DNA of 42,844 nt from an uncultured Lachnospiraceae bacterium (GTDB lineage Bacteria > Bacillota > Clostridia > Lachnospirales > Lachnospiraceae), in contig CAJTSL010000033.1 of the NCBI GenBank assembly GCA_910578845.1, positions 1 through 42,844 on the forward strand, written 5' to 3'. The notes under the pieces were generated by a model. That model did no database searches. It saw nothing but the letters and a program-made list of their open reading frames with translations, and was not told where the DNA came from. The position numbers and the translations under genes were made by a program. How positions within the stretch are numbered: the first letter of the stretch is position 1; each line of letters starts with the position of its first letter. Below are positions 1 through 8,162 of the stretch, piece after piece.

Positions 1-103
1 CTGCAAGCAGCCACTTGGCTCGTTGCCCGCGGGAATAAAATTCGTGACGCTCCGGCACAAATTCTTGGTTGAATAAATTGCTCATCAGAGAGTTTATTCA
101 ACC
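1..103 (-). repeat. Interspersed hairpin element, copy 1 (cut by window edge)
   Basis: This stretch downstream of the last pilus gene holds no gene. An 11-bp perfect inverted repeat (67-77 with 93-103, GGTTGAATAAA arms, 15-nt loop) sits beside a GC-rich stretch. Positions 43-63 match 30862-30882 at 20 of 21 bases, and 1-31 resembles 36778-36808 over the whole length with small gaps. On the minus strand the order is hairpin, AATTTGTGCCGGAGCGTCACG-like box (split here as AATTTGTGCC and GGAGCGTCACG), then a GC-rich arm running off the window. The hairpin could also end the tad transcript, but no T-run follows it. The repeat call rests on visible similarity; a role as a leader for a gene left of the window is inference. 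Confidence 0.6.
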
Positions 104-121
104 TTTCTCCTCTGTCTTTCA

Positions 122-604
122 TCATTTCTCTATAAAGCGCAATACATTTTCCACCATTCTGCATTTCCGGATCACCTTTGTCGGATTAATGATCTCTGCC
201 TTTGCATTTGTTTGTATATGCCAGCCATCCTTATTGGCCAATACAAGGAAGTGAGAAAAAGGCATCTTAACGTGGCACTCTCCATAGACATATACTTCCT
301 TCCCTGATTGCCTTACGCTTTTCTCTACTTTGCCAACGCCAAAATATTTCCTCCCGAACTGTTCCTCTATATGCTCCTGTATATAATTAAGCGCGCTGTT
401 TTCTTCCTTCTGTATGCTTCCGCGGAAACACACAGTATATGCATCTTGAAACAGCACACATTTATCATATAGATAGAAACTGATGTAAATCAAAAAAACA
501 AACAAGAAGATAACCCAAGGTATGATAAATGCCGCCTCTATGCTCATATATCCTTTCATGCCACACTGTTTCATGCAATGTTGATGCTTTCTATTTCTTT
601 TCAT
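122..604 (-). CDS. Small TadE-like pseudopilin
   Basis: Probable minor pseudopilin of a tad/type IVc pilus. A short basic N-terminus leads into GYMSIEAAFIIP and a hydrophobic helix of about 20 residues. The Glu four residues into that segment is the usual pattern recognised by prepilin peptidase in TadE/TadF proteins. The remaining 110 or so residues would lie outside the membrane and include two cysteines that might pair. The ATG at 604 overlaps the stop of the upstream prepilin peptidase as ATGA; a TTG at 610 is the alternative start. It is the last gene of the operon. Family membership is judged from the N-terminal pattern, because the rest of the sequence is not diagnostic. Confidence 0.72.
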   Translation of the reverse strand: MKRNRKHQHCMKQCGMKGYMSIEAAFIIPWVIFLFVFLIYISFYLYDKCVLFQDAYTVCFRGSIQKEENSALNYIQEHIEEQFGRKYFGVGKVEKSVRQSGKEVYVYGECHVKMPFSHFLVLANKDGWHIQTNAKAEIINPTKVIRKCRMVENVLRFIEK

Positions 605-1050
605 ATCCAAATAATAACCCCCATTCCAATCGCAAGAAACGGTACAAACGGAATTTTACTGTCCTTTTTTGCTTTGCGCAGCACCAACAGAAAGGAAGCA
701 AAAACCGTTGAGGCTATAAGTGCAACGCATAGTAACATAACGCAACGATAGCTTCCTATAAAAAGGCCGATCATGACAAGCATTATCCCGTCCCCGTATC
801 CTATTTGTTCTCCTGTCAATCGGCTAACCAGCAAAAAGAAAGCACCTGGTAACAAGGAAGTGCCGGCTTGTACGACTGTAAGACTGCCTCCTGCTATCTG
901 CCGTAGGCAAAAACAGGCTGCGATCACCATCCCTAGCCATAATATGCTAATCGGCATCTCCCTTTTCTTAATGTCAAAGACAGTGCATATGCACAAAAAA
1001 ACCAGACAAATTCCTTCTGCCAGGCAGATTCCCGTATTTCCTACCTGCAC
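601..1050 (-). CDS. Second A24-family prepilin peptidase-like protein
   Basis: Small integral membrane aspartyl protease-like protein of 149 residues with about five hydrophobic segments. The two expected catalytic aspartates are visible: D26 in the FDIKKREMP loop and D87 in the GYGD motif. The family (TadV/CpaA/PilD type A24) cleaves the leader of type IV prepilins at the inner membrane. The start is GTG, with a GGGGGAG ribosome binding site about 9 bases upstream inside the preceding gene, whose end it overlaps by 10 bases. The same operon also carries another A24 protein at 8159-8725, so the two enzymes may split substrates (Flp1-like pilin versus TadE-like pseudopilins). That division of labour is inference. 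Confidence 0.8.
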   Translation of the reverse strand: MQVGNTGICLAEGICLVFLCICTVFDIKKREMPISILWLGMVIAACFCLRQIAGGSLTVVQAGTSLLPGAFFLLVSRLTGEQIGYGDGIMLVMIGLFIGSYRCVMLLCVALIASTVFASFLLVLRKAKKDSKIPFVPFLAIGMGVIIWI

Positions 1051-1970
1051 TTTACACAGCTCCCCCTTCCTCCTACTTCAGATAATGGCACTGTATAAAC
1101 AGTTCTTTTTAATCCTGAACATGTAATCATAGAATGATAACGATTTCCCTCCTTCGTTATATAAAATACGTTTCCGGCATTCATGCCGTTATATTTCTTC
1201 CCTGCACAAATCTCACAAAGATAATATTTCCCACCCGATCCGTTCCTGAGCGTTTCTAGCTCCAATCCATTCACCGAATCTACAGTAAGGTTTAAGTGTG
1301 TACAGTTTCGGTTCGTGTGATATACTGTCCCCGTTTCCGTAATATAGACCATAGGATCTTCTAGGGTAAAATCACTAACATTACCTTCCACATCGTATCC
1401 TGTCCATGCTCTCCCATAATAGCGCTGCTTAAACGCTAGGCCATCAATCCCACTTAACGCCAAAAGAGGCTGCATTTGATAAGACAGGCAAATTTCTATC
1501 ATATCGTTTTGTTTCATAATAGAACTTCCATGAAAAGAAATTCCTGCTGCTCCGCCTTTTATACAGGACTGCTCCAGATACTCATCCCCAACATAATCAA
1601 TTATTTGGTTTCTAGCGTAGAATTCTGTCAGCGCTGCCGAAGCGATTTCTTCGGGCAATACACTTCCTGCTGCCATCTCATATGCATAGCCTGCAAACGC
1701 CATTTTATTGCCCGTTTGATGGAGCGCCGCATTCAATCTGCTCTGTGTTCCTATCATATTGATCGCAGACATCATTTGTATCATACAAAACAGAAACAAA
1801 GGCAGAGCAAAAGCTGCTTCCACCGTAAGCGCTCCTTTAAGTGTCCGTGAGGTAAAAGAGGACGCCCTTTTTATCGGTACATTTCGGTGAAGAATAACTA
1901 GATGTGCCCGGAGAGAATTTGCTGTCGAATTTTTATTATTTTTTTTGATATGTATCCGTAAAAAGGGCAT
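1041..1970 (-). CDS. TadE-like protein with a C-terminal Cys/His repeat domain
   Basis: A 309-residue protein with an unusually long cytoplasmic N-terminus of about 47 residues, then the TadE-like segment GALTVEAAFALPLF and one membrane helix. The last 110 or so residues contain two related units. Each starts with a VYIT/FYIT strand and a YH pair, followed by a Cys 4-5 residues later and ending in CxxC (YLCEIC and SCVKC). This spacing suggests two small metal-binding knuckles or disulfide-linked modules. The start is fixed by a strong GGAAGGAGG site. It lies 20 bases after the DUF5702-like gene and overlaps the next prepilin peptidase. It is probably a minor pseudopilin displaying the Cys-rich domain outside the cell, so metal binding versus disulfides is undecided. 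Confidence 0.75.
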   Translation of the reverse strand: MPFLRIHIKKNNKNSTANSLRAHLVILHRNVPIKRASSFTSRTLKGALTVEAAFALPLFLFCMIQMMSAINMIGTQSRLNAALHQTGNKMAFAGYAYEMAAGSVLPEEIASAALTEFYARNQIIDYVGDEYLEQSCIKGGAAGISFHGSSIMKQNDMIEICLSYQMQPLLALSGIDGLAFKQRYYGRAWTGYDVEGNVSDFTLEDPMVYITETGTVYHTNRNCTHLNLTVDSVNGLELETLRNGSGGKYYLCEICAGKKYNGMNAGNVFYITKEGNRYHSMITCSGLKRTVYTVPLSEVGGRGSCVKCR

Positions 1971-1990
1971 CCCCTTTTACCTCCTTCCAC

Positions 1991-3424
1991 TTAGTAAAAT
2001 CCATATTGACGTTCCATTTCATAACGGTATCCAAAACTACTGACAACCGACAAATGTGCCCGATAAGCATCAAAACAGCCATCCAGCCTAAACGCACTGT
2101 TACCCGGTGTTTTCCGTATGTCCATTTCTATAATGTCCATAGCGCGCAGCGTCCGTTCCTCCATATCTGTCAGAAATAACATAACTTCCAAATATTCTTT
2201 GTAATTTAACCCTCTACCTCCACTTTCTTCGGTAAGACTGCCTTTGACGTTTTTAATACTATTGATGCCGGTCTTCCAGTCCGCAGCCGTCTTAAAAATG
2301 GGGACTCTTCCGCCTCGTAGCAATGTTTTAACGTCCTGTAAGCTTTCGACATATGCCCAGGCATACAAAATCGTATATTTTACTGGTACAAGAAGTGCAG
2401 GAGAGAGCATCACTGCCGTCAAAGCCATCGCCATCGCTTCCGCTTCTGCCACTTTTGTTCCATCAGAAAGAATATATAGCACATTCGATACTTCCCGCCA
2501 CCATAGTAGTCTTTTTGCTACTTTCTCCAAATTTTGCCAGTCGGTGTCTTTTCCTGCAATGATATATTCGATTTGATACTGTAAGAGAGAGTCTTCCTTC
2601 AGGTTCCCATAAAAACCACATTTTTCAAATAAGTAGGCCAAAAAAAGGATTTCGTTAGGCGCGCCTGAAACCTGCACGGCTTCTTCACATAAACCATTTC
2701 CTTTCATTCGTGTGCGATGGGATATATATTGCCCAAGCGGAACCTGTATGCATGATATGCTTTCGACATCATCTACTACAAGATTTAACACGCCAATGCT
2801 GCGCGTAGCATTCGCCACATCCGCAGGATTATCTAACGGCACGTCTTTCCATACCCCTTCTTCCACTTCCTCTTGGGGAAGTCCGATTTCATCAATCTGC
2901 GCCTGATAGCTTTCCCGCTCCCCGGAAATATCTCTTGATTCCATCTGTGCACCGTCAATTTGCGCAATATTCTCAGTTATTTTCGCTAGTAAGCCTCCGA
3001 TGGGATAATCCGCCATATAGTCTGCTATTTGCCGTTTCAGGACATTTCCGTTATCATCCGAAGCAAGTGAAAACGCCGTAATCGACACATTTTCCGGCTT
3101 CATATCCAGAAAATCTTTCATCTGTATAAAGCTTCCCCTTCGTCCGCCCTGCATATTTTGCTGCAAATAATTGCGCAGATGTTCTTCCGTATTGGCTATG
3201 GATGACATGCTTCCCCCATAAGAAGTATCTACAAACAATAAATCATATTGTTCTAGTAATTCCCTATGGTATTCTGCTAGTACAGAGTTCATCCCAATAT
3301 CCGCGCTACACTCAAATTTCATCCTTATGGCACTGATTCGTGCCCCTTCTATTACAGCGAATACAAGGGACAGAATCACTGTCAGGGATAACAACAGAAA
3401 AACTGTGATATACCCTTTTCTCAT
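1991..3424 (-). CDS. DUF5702-like pilus-locus protein (TadG-like position)
   Basis: A 477-residue protein with one N-terminal membrane helix (GYITVFLLLSLTVILSLVFAVIEGARISA) and a long extracytoplasmic part. Its opening is typical of DUF5702 proteins that accompany Clostridia tad loci, where they take the place of the TadG pseudopilin. A second hydrophobic stretch around residues 330-355 (AMALTAVMLSPALLVPVKY) may be a second membrane pass. The ATG overlaps the stop of the Flp1-like gene (ATGA), so translation is coupled. The biochemical role is unknown; structural participation in the pilus or its tip is inferred from context. Confidence 0.72.
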   Translation of the reverse strand: MRKGYITVFLLLSLTVILSLVFAVIEGARISAIRMKFECSADIGMNSVLAEYHRELLEQYDLLFVDTSYGGSMSSIANTEEHLRNYLQQNMQGGRRGSFIQMKDFLDMKPENVSITAFSLASDDNGNVLKRQIADYMADYPIGGLLAKITENIAQIDGAQMESRDISGERESYQAQIDEIGLPQEEVEEGVWKDVPLDNPADVANATRSIGVLNLVVDDVESISCIQVPLGQYISHRTRMKGNGLCEEAVQVSGAPNEILFLAYLFEKCGFYGNLKEDSLLQYQIEYIIAGKDTDWQNLEKVAKRLLWWREVSNVLYILSDGTKVAEAEAMAMALTAVMLSPALLVPVKYTILYAWAYVESLQDVKTLLRGGRVPIFKTAADWKTGINSIKNVKGSLTEESGGRGLNYKEYLEVMLFLTDMEERTLRAMDIIEMDIRKTPGNSAFRLDGCFDAYRAHLSVVSSFGYRYEMERQYGFY

Positions 3425-3609
3425 GACATTACCGTTTTACTGTCTTTTGTAATTTTCTCAAATACGCTTTCTACAAGAGAGCGCAACTGGGTCTTAAAAA
3501 TGATAACAAGTCCGATTAAAACGACGATGATCAGGATGATTTCTACGGTTCCCATTCCCTCCTCTTCTTTCAGAAAATTTTTAAGCCCTTTTAGTTTTCT
3601 CTTTCCCAT
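3421..3609 (-). CDS. Flp1-like major pilin candidate
   Basis: A 62-residue protein with a charged N-terminus, the sequence EEEGMGTVEIILIIVVLIGLVIIF, and a short amphipathic tail. The pattern G-M-G-T-V-E followed by a hydrophobic helix is that of Flp-type (type IVc) prepilins, and cleavage before the helix by one of the two A24 peptidases of the operon is expected. The ATG at 3609 has AAGGAGGAG about 7 bases upstream, so an upstream in-frame extension to 3687 is rejected. It sits between the TadC-like and DUF5702-like genes. It is the only small pilin in the operon and therefore the best candidate for the main fibre subunit. Confidence 0.8.
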   Translation of the reverse strand: MGKRKLKGLKNFLKEEEGMGTVEIILIIVVLIGLVIIFKTQLRSLVESVFEKITKDSKTVMS

Positions 3610-3635
3610 AATTTTCTTCTCCTCCTTTTCTCGTT

Positions 3636-5165
3636 TTATGTAAAAGAAAAATATGCCGGGATCATAATCAATACCATAACAATACATAACATCATCATCA
3701 TCGGTAGCAGAAGTTTTGTCCCGGCCTCTTCTCCTGCTTTTTTGGCGTTATTCTTCCTTTGCTCAAATGCGGCCGTAGTCTCCTGGCGCAACATCGCTAA
3801 CAAGTCATTGCTGCCCTTTCTTATGTTTTGTGTCAACAAAGCGCTCAACTTCAAATATGGCTGTAACTGACAACGTTTTCCTAGATGTGCATAGACTTCC
3901 AATTCTGATATGCCACTTTGCAGTTCATGGCAAAGTAAAAGGATTTCTTCATAAACATATCGTCTGTTCCCGGAAACTTTCTGCTTCTTATAATCCTCCC
4001 CCATCTTTAGGAAAGCGTTACGGATACTCATGCCAGCTCCCATATATAAAGTTATTTTGTTAACCAGCTCAGGATAATCCAATAACAGTTCCCGATTCCG
4101 TTTCTCTAGCTTTTCCTCTACCTCCTTTTTCTTTGTAAAAAATACGAAAACTGCCGCGACACACATGAATAAGAAAAAATAACCGCTGCTATCCTGCATC
4201 ACCTCCTTCCAAATAATGTTTTTAGTGCCTATATGATCCGGTAGGAACATGGTCGATTCTGTCTCACTTGCCCTGTTCTGCTCTTCCAGTGACGTTTTAA
4301 TGCGCTGCATTAACAACTCTTTTTCCGTATAGACCATTGGCTGCACCAAAACCGGGAACACTTCCTCATACTCCTCTTCTTCATAACGAAAACAGGCTTT
4401 TAACGTAACCGCTTCTGCTGCCTCTAAATCTTCATTATGTACGCTCCCGTCCGTACGGATTATTGCATAACAACTACTTTCCCAAGTAATCTGAAAAGGA
4501 TATCCTTCTATCGCATCTATCAGTTCCAAGTCACAGACCACGTCATCAAGTCCCTTATTCTCTCCCAGAATTACTTCCGGCAACCGCATGACTGCCTCCT
4601 GAAAAAGCCATTTCACTTCTTCTGCATCATATTTTTGCGCTTCCACGGTATACTGAACTTCTTCCACCGCTTCCTCACCTTCAATTTGTGCCGTTAATGA
4701 AACTTCTGTATTCCCTTCCCCATAAGCTTTACGGTTAATGTAACTACCTTCCTGTAATAGTCTGTCATTCTTTACGCTTACCGCCACACATAGGGAAAGC
4801 AGATTCCCAACGAAAAATACAGTTAATGCAAGTGCATATTGTCTGATATAAAATTCTCTGACCTGATGCTTTTCTGCTATTTCCGGATGCAATAACCTAA
4901 GCTTTTTCCCGAGCTGGCTTTTGACAAATAACTCTTTCTCATATGCACTCTGGTGTCCATTCTCCTTTTTCATCATGTACTTGTCTGGATGTCCCAGGCA
5001 TCTTTCCTTTTGCCGGATGCACCATATCGCTGCTTTCAAGAAAAATATCTCTCCCGGATAGGTGTTTTTCCCCTCTGTTTTCCGGTAGATCCCAACCGCT
5101 TCTTTGCGGGAAAGGAAAAAGAGAAGCAGATAAAGAGCTAAAATCACTACATATCCATATATCAT
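3636..5165 (-). CDS. TadC-like type II secretion F-domain protein with large ectodomain
   Basis: Inner-membrane platform protein of the tad pilus, 509 residues against the usual 250-320. One helix lies at the extreme N-terminus and another near residues 110-130. About 200 residues outside the membrane follow, then a helix near 330-350, a cytoplasmic T2SF domain (MGAGMSIRNAF, then RKGSNDLLAMLRQE) and a final C-terminal helix. The ectodomain includes a segment around ITWESSCYAIIRTDGSVHNE with alternating strands, reminiscent of the atrophied bacterial Ig-like fold (pattern ITWSS then I..DG.V). The ATG at 5165 has AGGAG upstream, and the gene lies 16 bases after tadB. The T2SF assignment is firm; the Ig-like reading is a pattern match only. 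Confidence 0.8.
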   Translation of the reverse strand: MIYGYVVILALYLLLFFLSRKEAVGIYRKTEGKNTYPGEIFFLKAAIWCIRQKERCLGHPDKYMMKKENGHQSAYEKELFVKSQLGKKLRLLHPEIAEKHQVREFYIRQYALALTVFFVGNLLSLCVAVSVKNDRLLQEGSYINRKAYGEGNTEVSLTAQIEGEEAVEEVQYTVEAQKYDAEEVKWLFQEAVMRLPEVILGENKGLDDVVCDLELIDAIEGYPFQITWESSCYAIIRTDGSVHNEDLEAAEAVTLKACFRYEEEEYEEVFPVLVQPMVYTEKELLMQRIKTSLEEQNRASETESTMFLPDHIGTKNIIWKEVMQDSSGYFFLFMCVAAVFVFFTKKKEVEEKLEKRNRELLLDYPELVNKITLYMGAGMSIRNAFLKMGEDYKKQKVSGNRRYVYEEILLLCHELQSGISELEVYAHLGKRCQLQPYLKLSALLTQNIRKGSNDLLAMLRQETTAAFEQRKNNAKKAGEEAGTKLLLPMMMMLCIVMVLIMIPAYFSFT

Positions 5166-5181
5166 CCTAAAACTCCTGTTA

Positions 5182-5961
5182 TTATGTTTCTATCTTGACT
5201 ATTTTCTCGGAAATCAAATATGCCGTAAGATAAACAAGCAGACAAACTGTCATTATGAGAATCCCAATCGGATTGTGATACAGCACGTCAAAAAACCCTT
5301 TTGACGTAACGCTGATATAGAAAATGATAAAGAATGGAATTACATTCATAATCTTTTGTTCCATTTTTTTCGAACTGAGCAACACTTGTATTTCTTTATC
5401 CACCAGCATTTTTTCTTCTATCGTTTCTGCTGTTTCGGATAAGATTGCTGTCATATTGCCGCCGTTTCGTTTTGCAATTAAGAATACATCTGCAAATTGT
5501 AAGATATCTGGCACGTGGCTCCTAACACCGAAATTATATAAGAGTTTTTCCAAAACGGCATTGTTATCCAGTCCTTTTCTAATATAGGATAACTCCCTGC
5601 ATATATGGCTCTCCCTTCCATATAGCATTGCCATATCCCGATAGGCTTCCCGAAATGCATTTTCTACGGAATATCCAGCTTTTTGATTGGCTGATATAGA
5701 CAATACAACATCCTTAAATTGCATATTTAATTCTTGTCTTCTTTTTTCCGCAAGTTCTTTTTTCTTTCTTTTCAGGAATAAAGGAAAAACCGGGGCCAAA
5801 AACAGACACGCAAAAATGGAGCGGTAAAAGAAATAAGCAATGGCTCCTATTATGGTTATCCCGCTTATGGAATATACGATCCATTCTTTCTTATTAAAAA
5901 TATATACGCCATAATCAATCCCTTTACCAAAGGACGCCTGCGCTTTTAAGTTTTTCCACAT
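5182..5961 (-). CDS. tadB: TadB-type inner-membrane platform protein
   Basis: A 259-residue type II secretion system F-domain protein. Two hydrophobic segments near residues 30-60 precede a basic stretch (KRKKKELAEKRRQELN). The cytoplasmic helical T2SF domain follows (SISANQKAGYSVENAFREA, then AKRNGGNMTAILSETAETIEEK), with two C-terminal membrane helices. It pairs with the TadC-like protein to anchor the CpaF ATPase during pilus assembly. The ATG is preceded by AAAGGAG and overlaps the end of the ATPase gene by 38 bases, which indicates coupled translation. Confidence 0.85.
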   Translation of the reverse strand: MWKNLKAQASFGKGIDYGVYIFNKKEWIVYSISGITIIGAIAYFFYRSIFACLFLAPVFPLFLKRKKKELAEKRRQELNMQFKDVVLSISANQKAGYSVENAFREAYRDMAMLYGRESHICRELSYIRKGLDNNAVLEKLLYNFGVRSHVPDILQFADVFLIAKRNGGNMTAILSETAETIEEKMLVDKEIQVLLSSKKMEQKIMNVIPFFIIFYISVTSKGFFDVLYHNPIGILIMTVCLLVYLTAYLISEKIVKIET

Positions 5962-7150
5962 AGCATAATTCTCCTTTTTGTTCTAATACTCCCAGCACCA
6001 TTCCTTTTGCATCTTCTCCTTTCTCCTCGAAACGGTATAATGTCTTTAATTGTATCTCCTCTTGCTCAAATCCCAGCACTTCCGTAATTTCTAATACTTT
6101 GCGGCTCTTATCACGCAAACGTCCCAAGTGGATCAGGATATCAATGCCAGAAGCAATCTGCTGCTTCATCGCATTCAATGGCAAATCCATTCCCATTAGA
6201 ATCATGTTTTCCAAACGGCTTAGCATATCTTTGGCGCTATTGGCATGTCCGGTACACATAGAACCGTCATGCCCGGTATTTAAGCACTGCATCATGTCAA
6301 ATGCCTCACCGCCTCTGACCTCTCCGACGATAATCCTGTCAGGGCGCATCCGCAAGGATGTTCTGATCAAATCCCGGATCGTGATCTCACGGCATCCTTC
6401 CACATTGGCATTTCTTGTCTCCATCCGTACAATATTGGGAATATCCAGAAGCTGCAATTCTGCACTATCCTCTATTGTAATAATCCGCTCCTCTTTCGGA
6501 ATATAATTTGACATTGCGTTTAAGAAAGTAGTCTTCCCGGAACCAGTCCCACCGCTGATAAAAATATTGTATCGCGCCTCTACTAGCTTCTGTAGCCATT
6601 TGCAGACCTTTTCCGGTATGGAGCCAAAAGCAATTAAATTCTCCATCGTAATTGGCTGGTCAGGGAACTTCCTAATTGTCAGAATCGGCCCGTTCAACGC
6701 GATTGGCGCTAATACGACATTGACCCTGGCGCCATTCTTTAAACGGGCATCTACTATAGGGGACGCCTCATTGACGACTCTATTGCATGCCGCTACAATC
6801 TGTTGGATCACGTCCTCTAATTTCTCTTTACTTTCAAACTTCTGCTCTAGCTGTATGAGCCTGCCCTTTTTCTCTATAAAAATATTCTCTGGGCCATTAA
6901 TCATAATCTCCGTAATGTCCACATCATCTACCAGCTCTTGCAAAATATCCAGTTTTCGGACCGCATGGAAAAGGTCTCTGCGCAGCCGTTCTTTTTCTGA
7001 TAAAGACAGTCTTTGCCTTTTTCCCTCTCCCATAAGAAGCTCGTCAATCAATTCCTGCATTTCTTCATCTGATACTTCTTTGGAAAAATCAAGATTGGCC
7101 GTCAATTTTTCCTTTAGTTGTTTTCGTAATTCATCCTGCCTGTTCTTCAT
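5924..7150 (-). CDS. cpaF: CpaF/TadA secretion ATPase
   Basis: Hexameric motor ATPase of the tad pilus, 408 residues, cytoplasmic. The Walker A is GGTGSGKTT, followed by the Asp box IITIEDSAELQL. The Walker B/His-box region reads RPDRIIVGEVRGGEAFDMMQCLNTGHDGSMCTGHANS (split: RPDRIIVGEVRGGEAF, then NTGHDGSMCTGHANS). The N-terminal part has the typical DITEIMINGP and IVDARLKNGARVNV sequences. All key residues are intact, so the enzyme should be active. It overlaps its upstream neighbour by 20 bases and tadB by 38 bases. Powering pilus polymerisation through the TadB/TadC platform is the family role. Confidence 0.93.
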   Translation of the reverse strand: MKNRQDELRKQLKEKLTANLDFSKEVSDEEMQELIDELLMGEGKRQRLSLSEKERLRRDLFHAVRKLDILQELVDDVDITEIMINGPENIFIEKKGRLIQLEQKFESKEKLEDVIQQIVAACNRVVNEASPIVDARLKNGARVNVVLAPIALNGPILTIRKFPDQPITMENLIAFGSIPEKVCKWLQKLVEARYNIFISGGTGSGKTTFLNAMSNYIPKEERIITIEDSAELQLLDIPNIVRMETRNANVEGCREITIRDLIRTSLRMRPDRIIVGEVRGGEAFDMMQCLNTGHDGSMCTGHANSAKDMLSRLENMILMGMDLPLNAMKQQIASGIDILIHLGRLRDKSRKVLEITEVLGFEQEEIQLKTLYRFEEKGEDAKGMVLGVLEQKGELCYVEKLKSAGVLW

Positions 7151-8162
7151 ACAAATCCTCTCTTATAATCGCCTTTACATATCCCGCCAGTTCGCCATGT
7201 GTCATCAGGTTGAAATCCCGCGGGAGCTTTTCGAAAAACGGGAACCTGCACTTTACGGTTTTTTCTGCGATTTCATACATTTCGTTTACCTGTAGCAGCT
7301 TTTCATATTGGCTGATTTTAGCCATGGCAAATCCATCGTCTTTCGTAATCGTATAAATCTTATAGCATTGTGAAAGCAATTCCAGCAAACCGTTCATCCC
7401 GTCTGTCAAATCCAGGATTAAATACTCATAATCGCTGATCCTCTCAAGTGTCTCTAAAAGTTCTAACCATTTCTCGCCGGATATGCCCTGCATGTCCAGG
7501 CTGGCCTGTCCTGGCGGGATAAAATCCAGTCCATTGATATTTTGCACAATAGATGGCAGCCTGAGCGATAACTTTTCTCTTGCGCATTTGAAATAATAAA
7601 GGACATCTAACATGTCTGCCGGAAATTCCTTATGCATCATCTGGCTGAACCCGGAATACCATTCAAAATTCAGGTAAAGCACTTTATGTTCTCTAGCAAG
7701 TAACTGTCCCATTGTTAAGGCAAAGGAAGTCTGCAAACACCGCCTGACCGGGGAATAAACACCGATCAATTTCATTTGTCTTCTGCTTTCGCTGCTTTTC
7801 TCCTCCCATCCATCTACGCCAATCATAAACTCTGCCACTTTTCTGATGATCTGCTCCGGCCTTTGGAATTTACTGATACACTGATAACCCGGATTGCCTA
7901 ATCCTTCTCTCTCCTGCATATTTTCCTGTTCCTGCAAGACAAAGACATTGGGAATATTTAATTTCATGTTCAGTTCTTGTATTGCGCTTTCACTAATAAG
8001 CAAGATGAAAATCTCATTTCCTTCTGAAAATAGCCGTAGTTCCTCTGTTCTAGTAAAAATATGTAGCGTGTAAGGAAACGATACTTTTTCCATTATATAT
8101 TCTGCCATTCGGAATGCATATGCTTCCTCCAAATCACAGATGGCAAATATTTTTTGCTTCAA
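7131..8162 (-). CDS. CpaE/TadZ-like protein with a degenerate P-loop
   Basis: A 343-residue protein in the position of the localisation factor TadZ/CpaE. The first 120 residues look like an atypical receiver-like domain (FAICDLEEAYAFRMAEYI, then FILLISESAIQELN). A MinD/ParA-like half starts at KLIGVYSPVRR. The deviant Walker A normally reads KGGxxKT; here the same place reads SPVRRCLQTS, with Gln where the catalytic Lys would be. The second-site region VLYLNFEWYSG and the Walker B-like YEYLILDLTDG are still recognisable. Nucleotide hydrolysis is therefore doubtful and a scaffold or polar-marker role is plausible. TTG start in a TTGA overlap with the upstream peptidase, with GGGAGG 5' of it. 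Confidence 0.75.
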   Translation of the reverse strand: MKQKIFAICDLEEAYAFRMAEYIMEKVSFPYTLHIFTRTEELRLFSEGNEIFILLISESAIQELNMKLNIPNVFVLQEQENMQEREGLGNPGYQCISKFQRPEQIIRKVAEFMIGVDGWEEKSSESRRQMKLIGVYSPVRRCLQTSFALTMGQLLAREHKVLYLNFEWYSGFSQMMHKEFPADMLDVLYYFKCAREKLSLRLPSIVQNINGLDFIPPGQASLDMQGISGEKWLELLETLERISDYEYLILDLTDGMNGLLELLSQCYKIYTITKDDGFAMAKISQYEKLLQVNEMYEIAEKTVKCRFPFFEKLPRDFNLMTHGELAGYVKAIIREDLYEEQAG

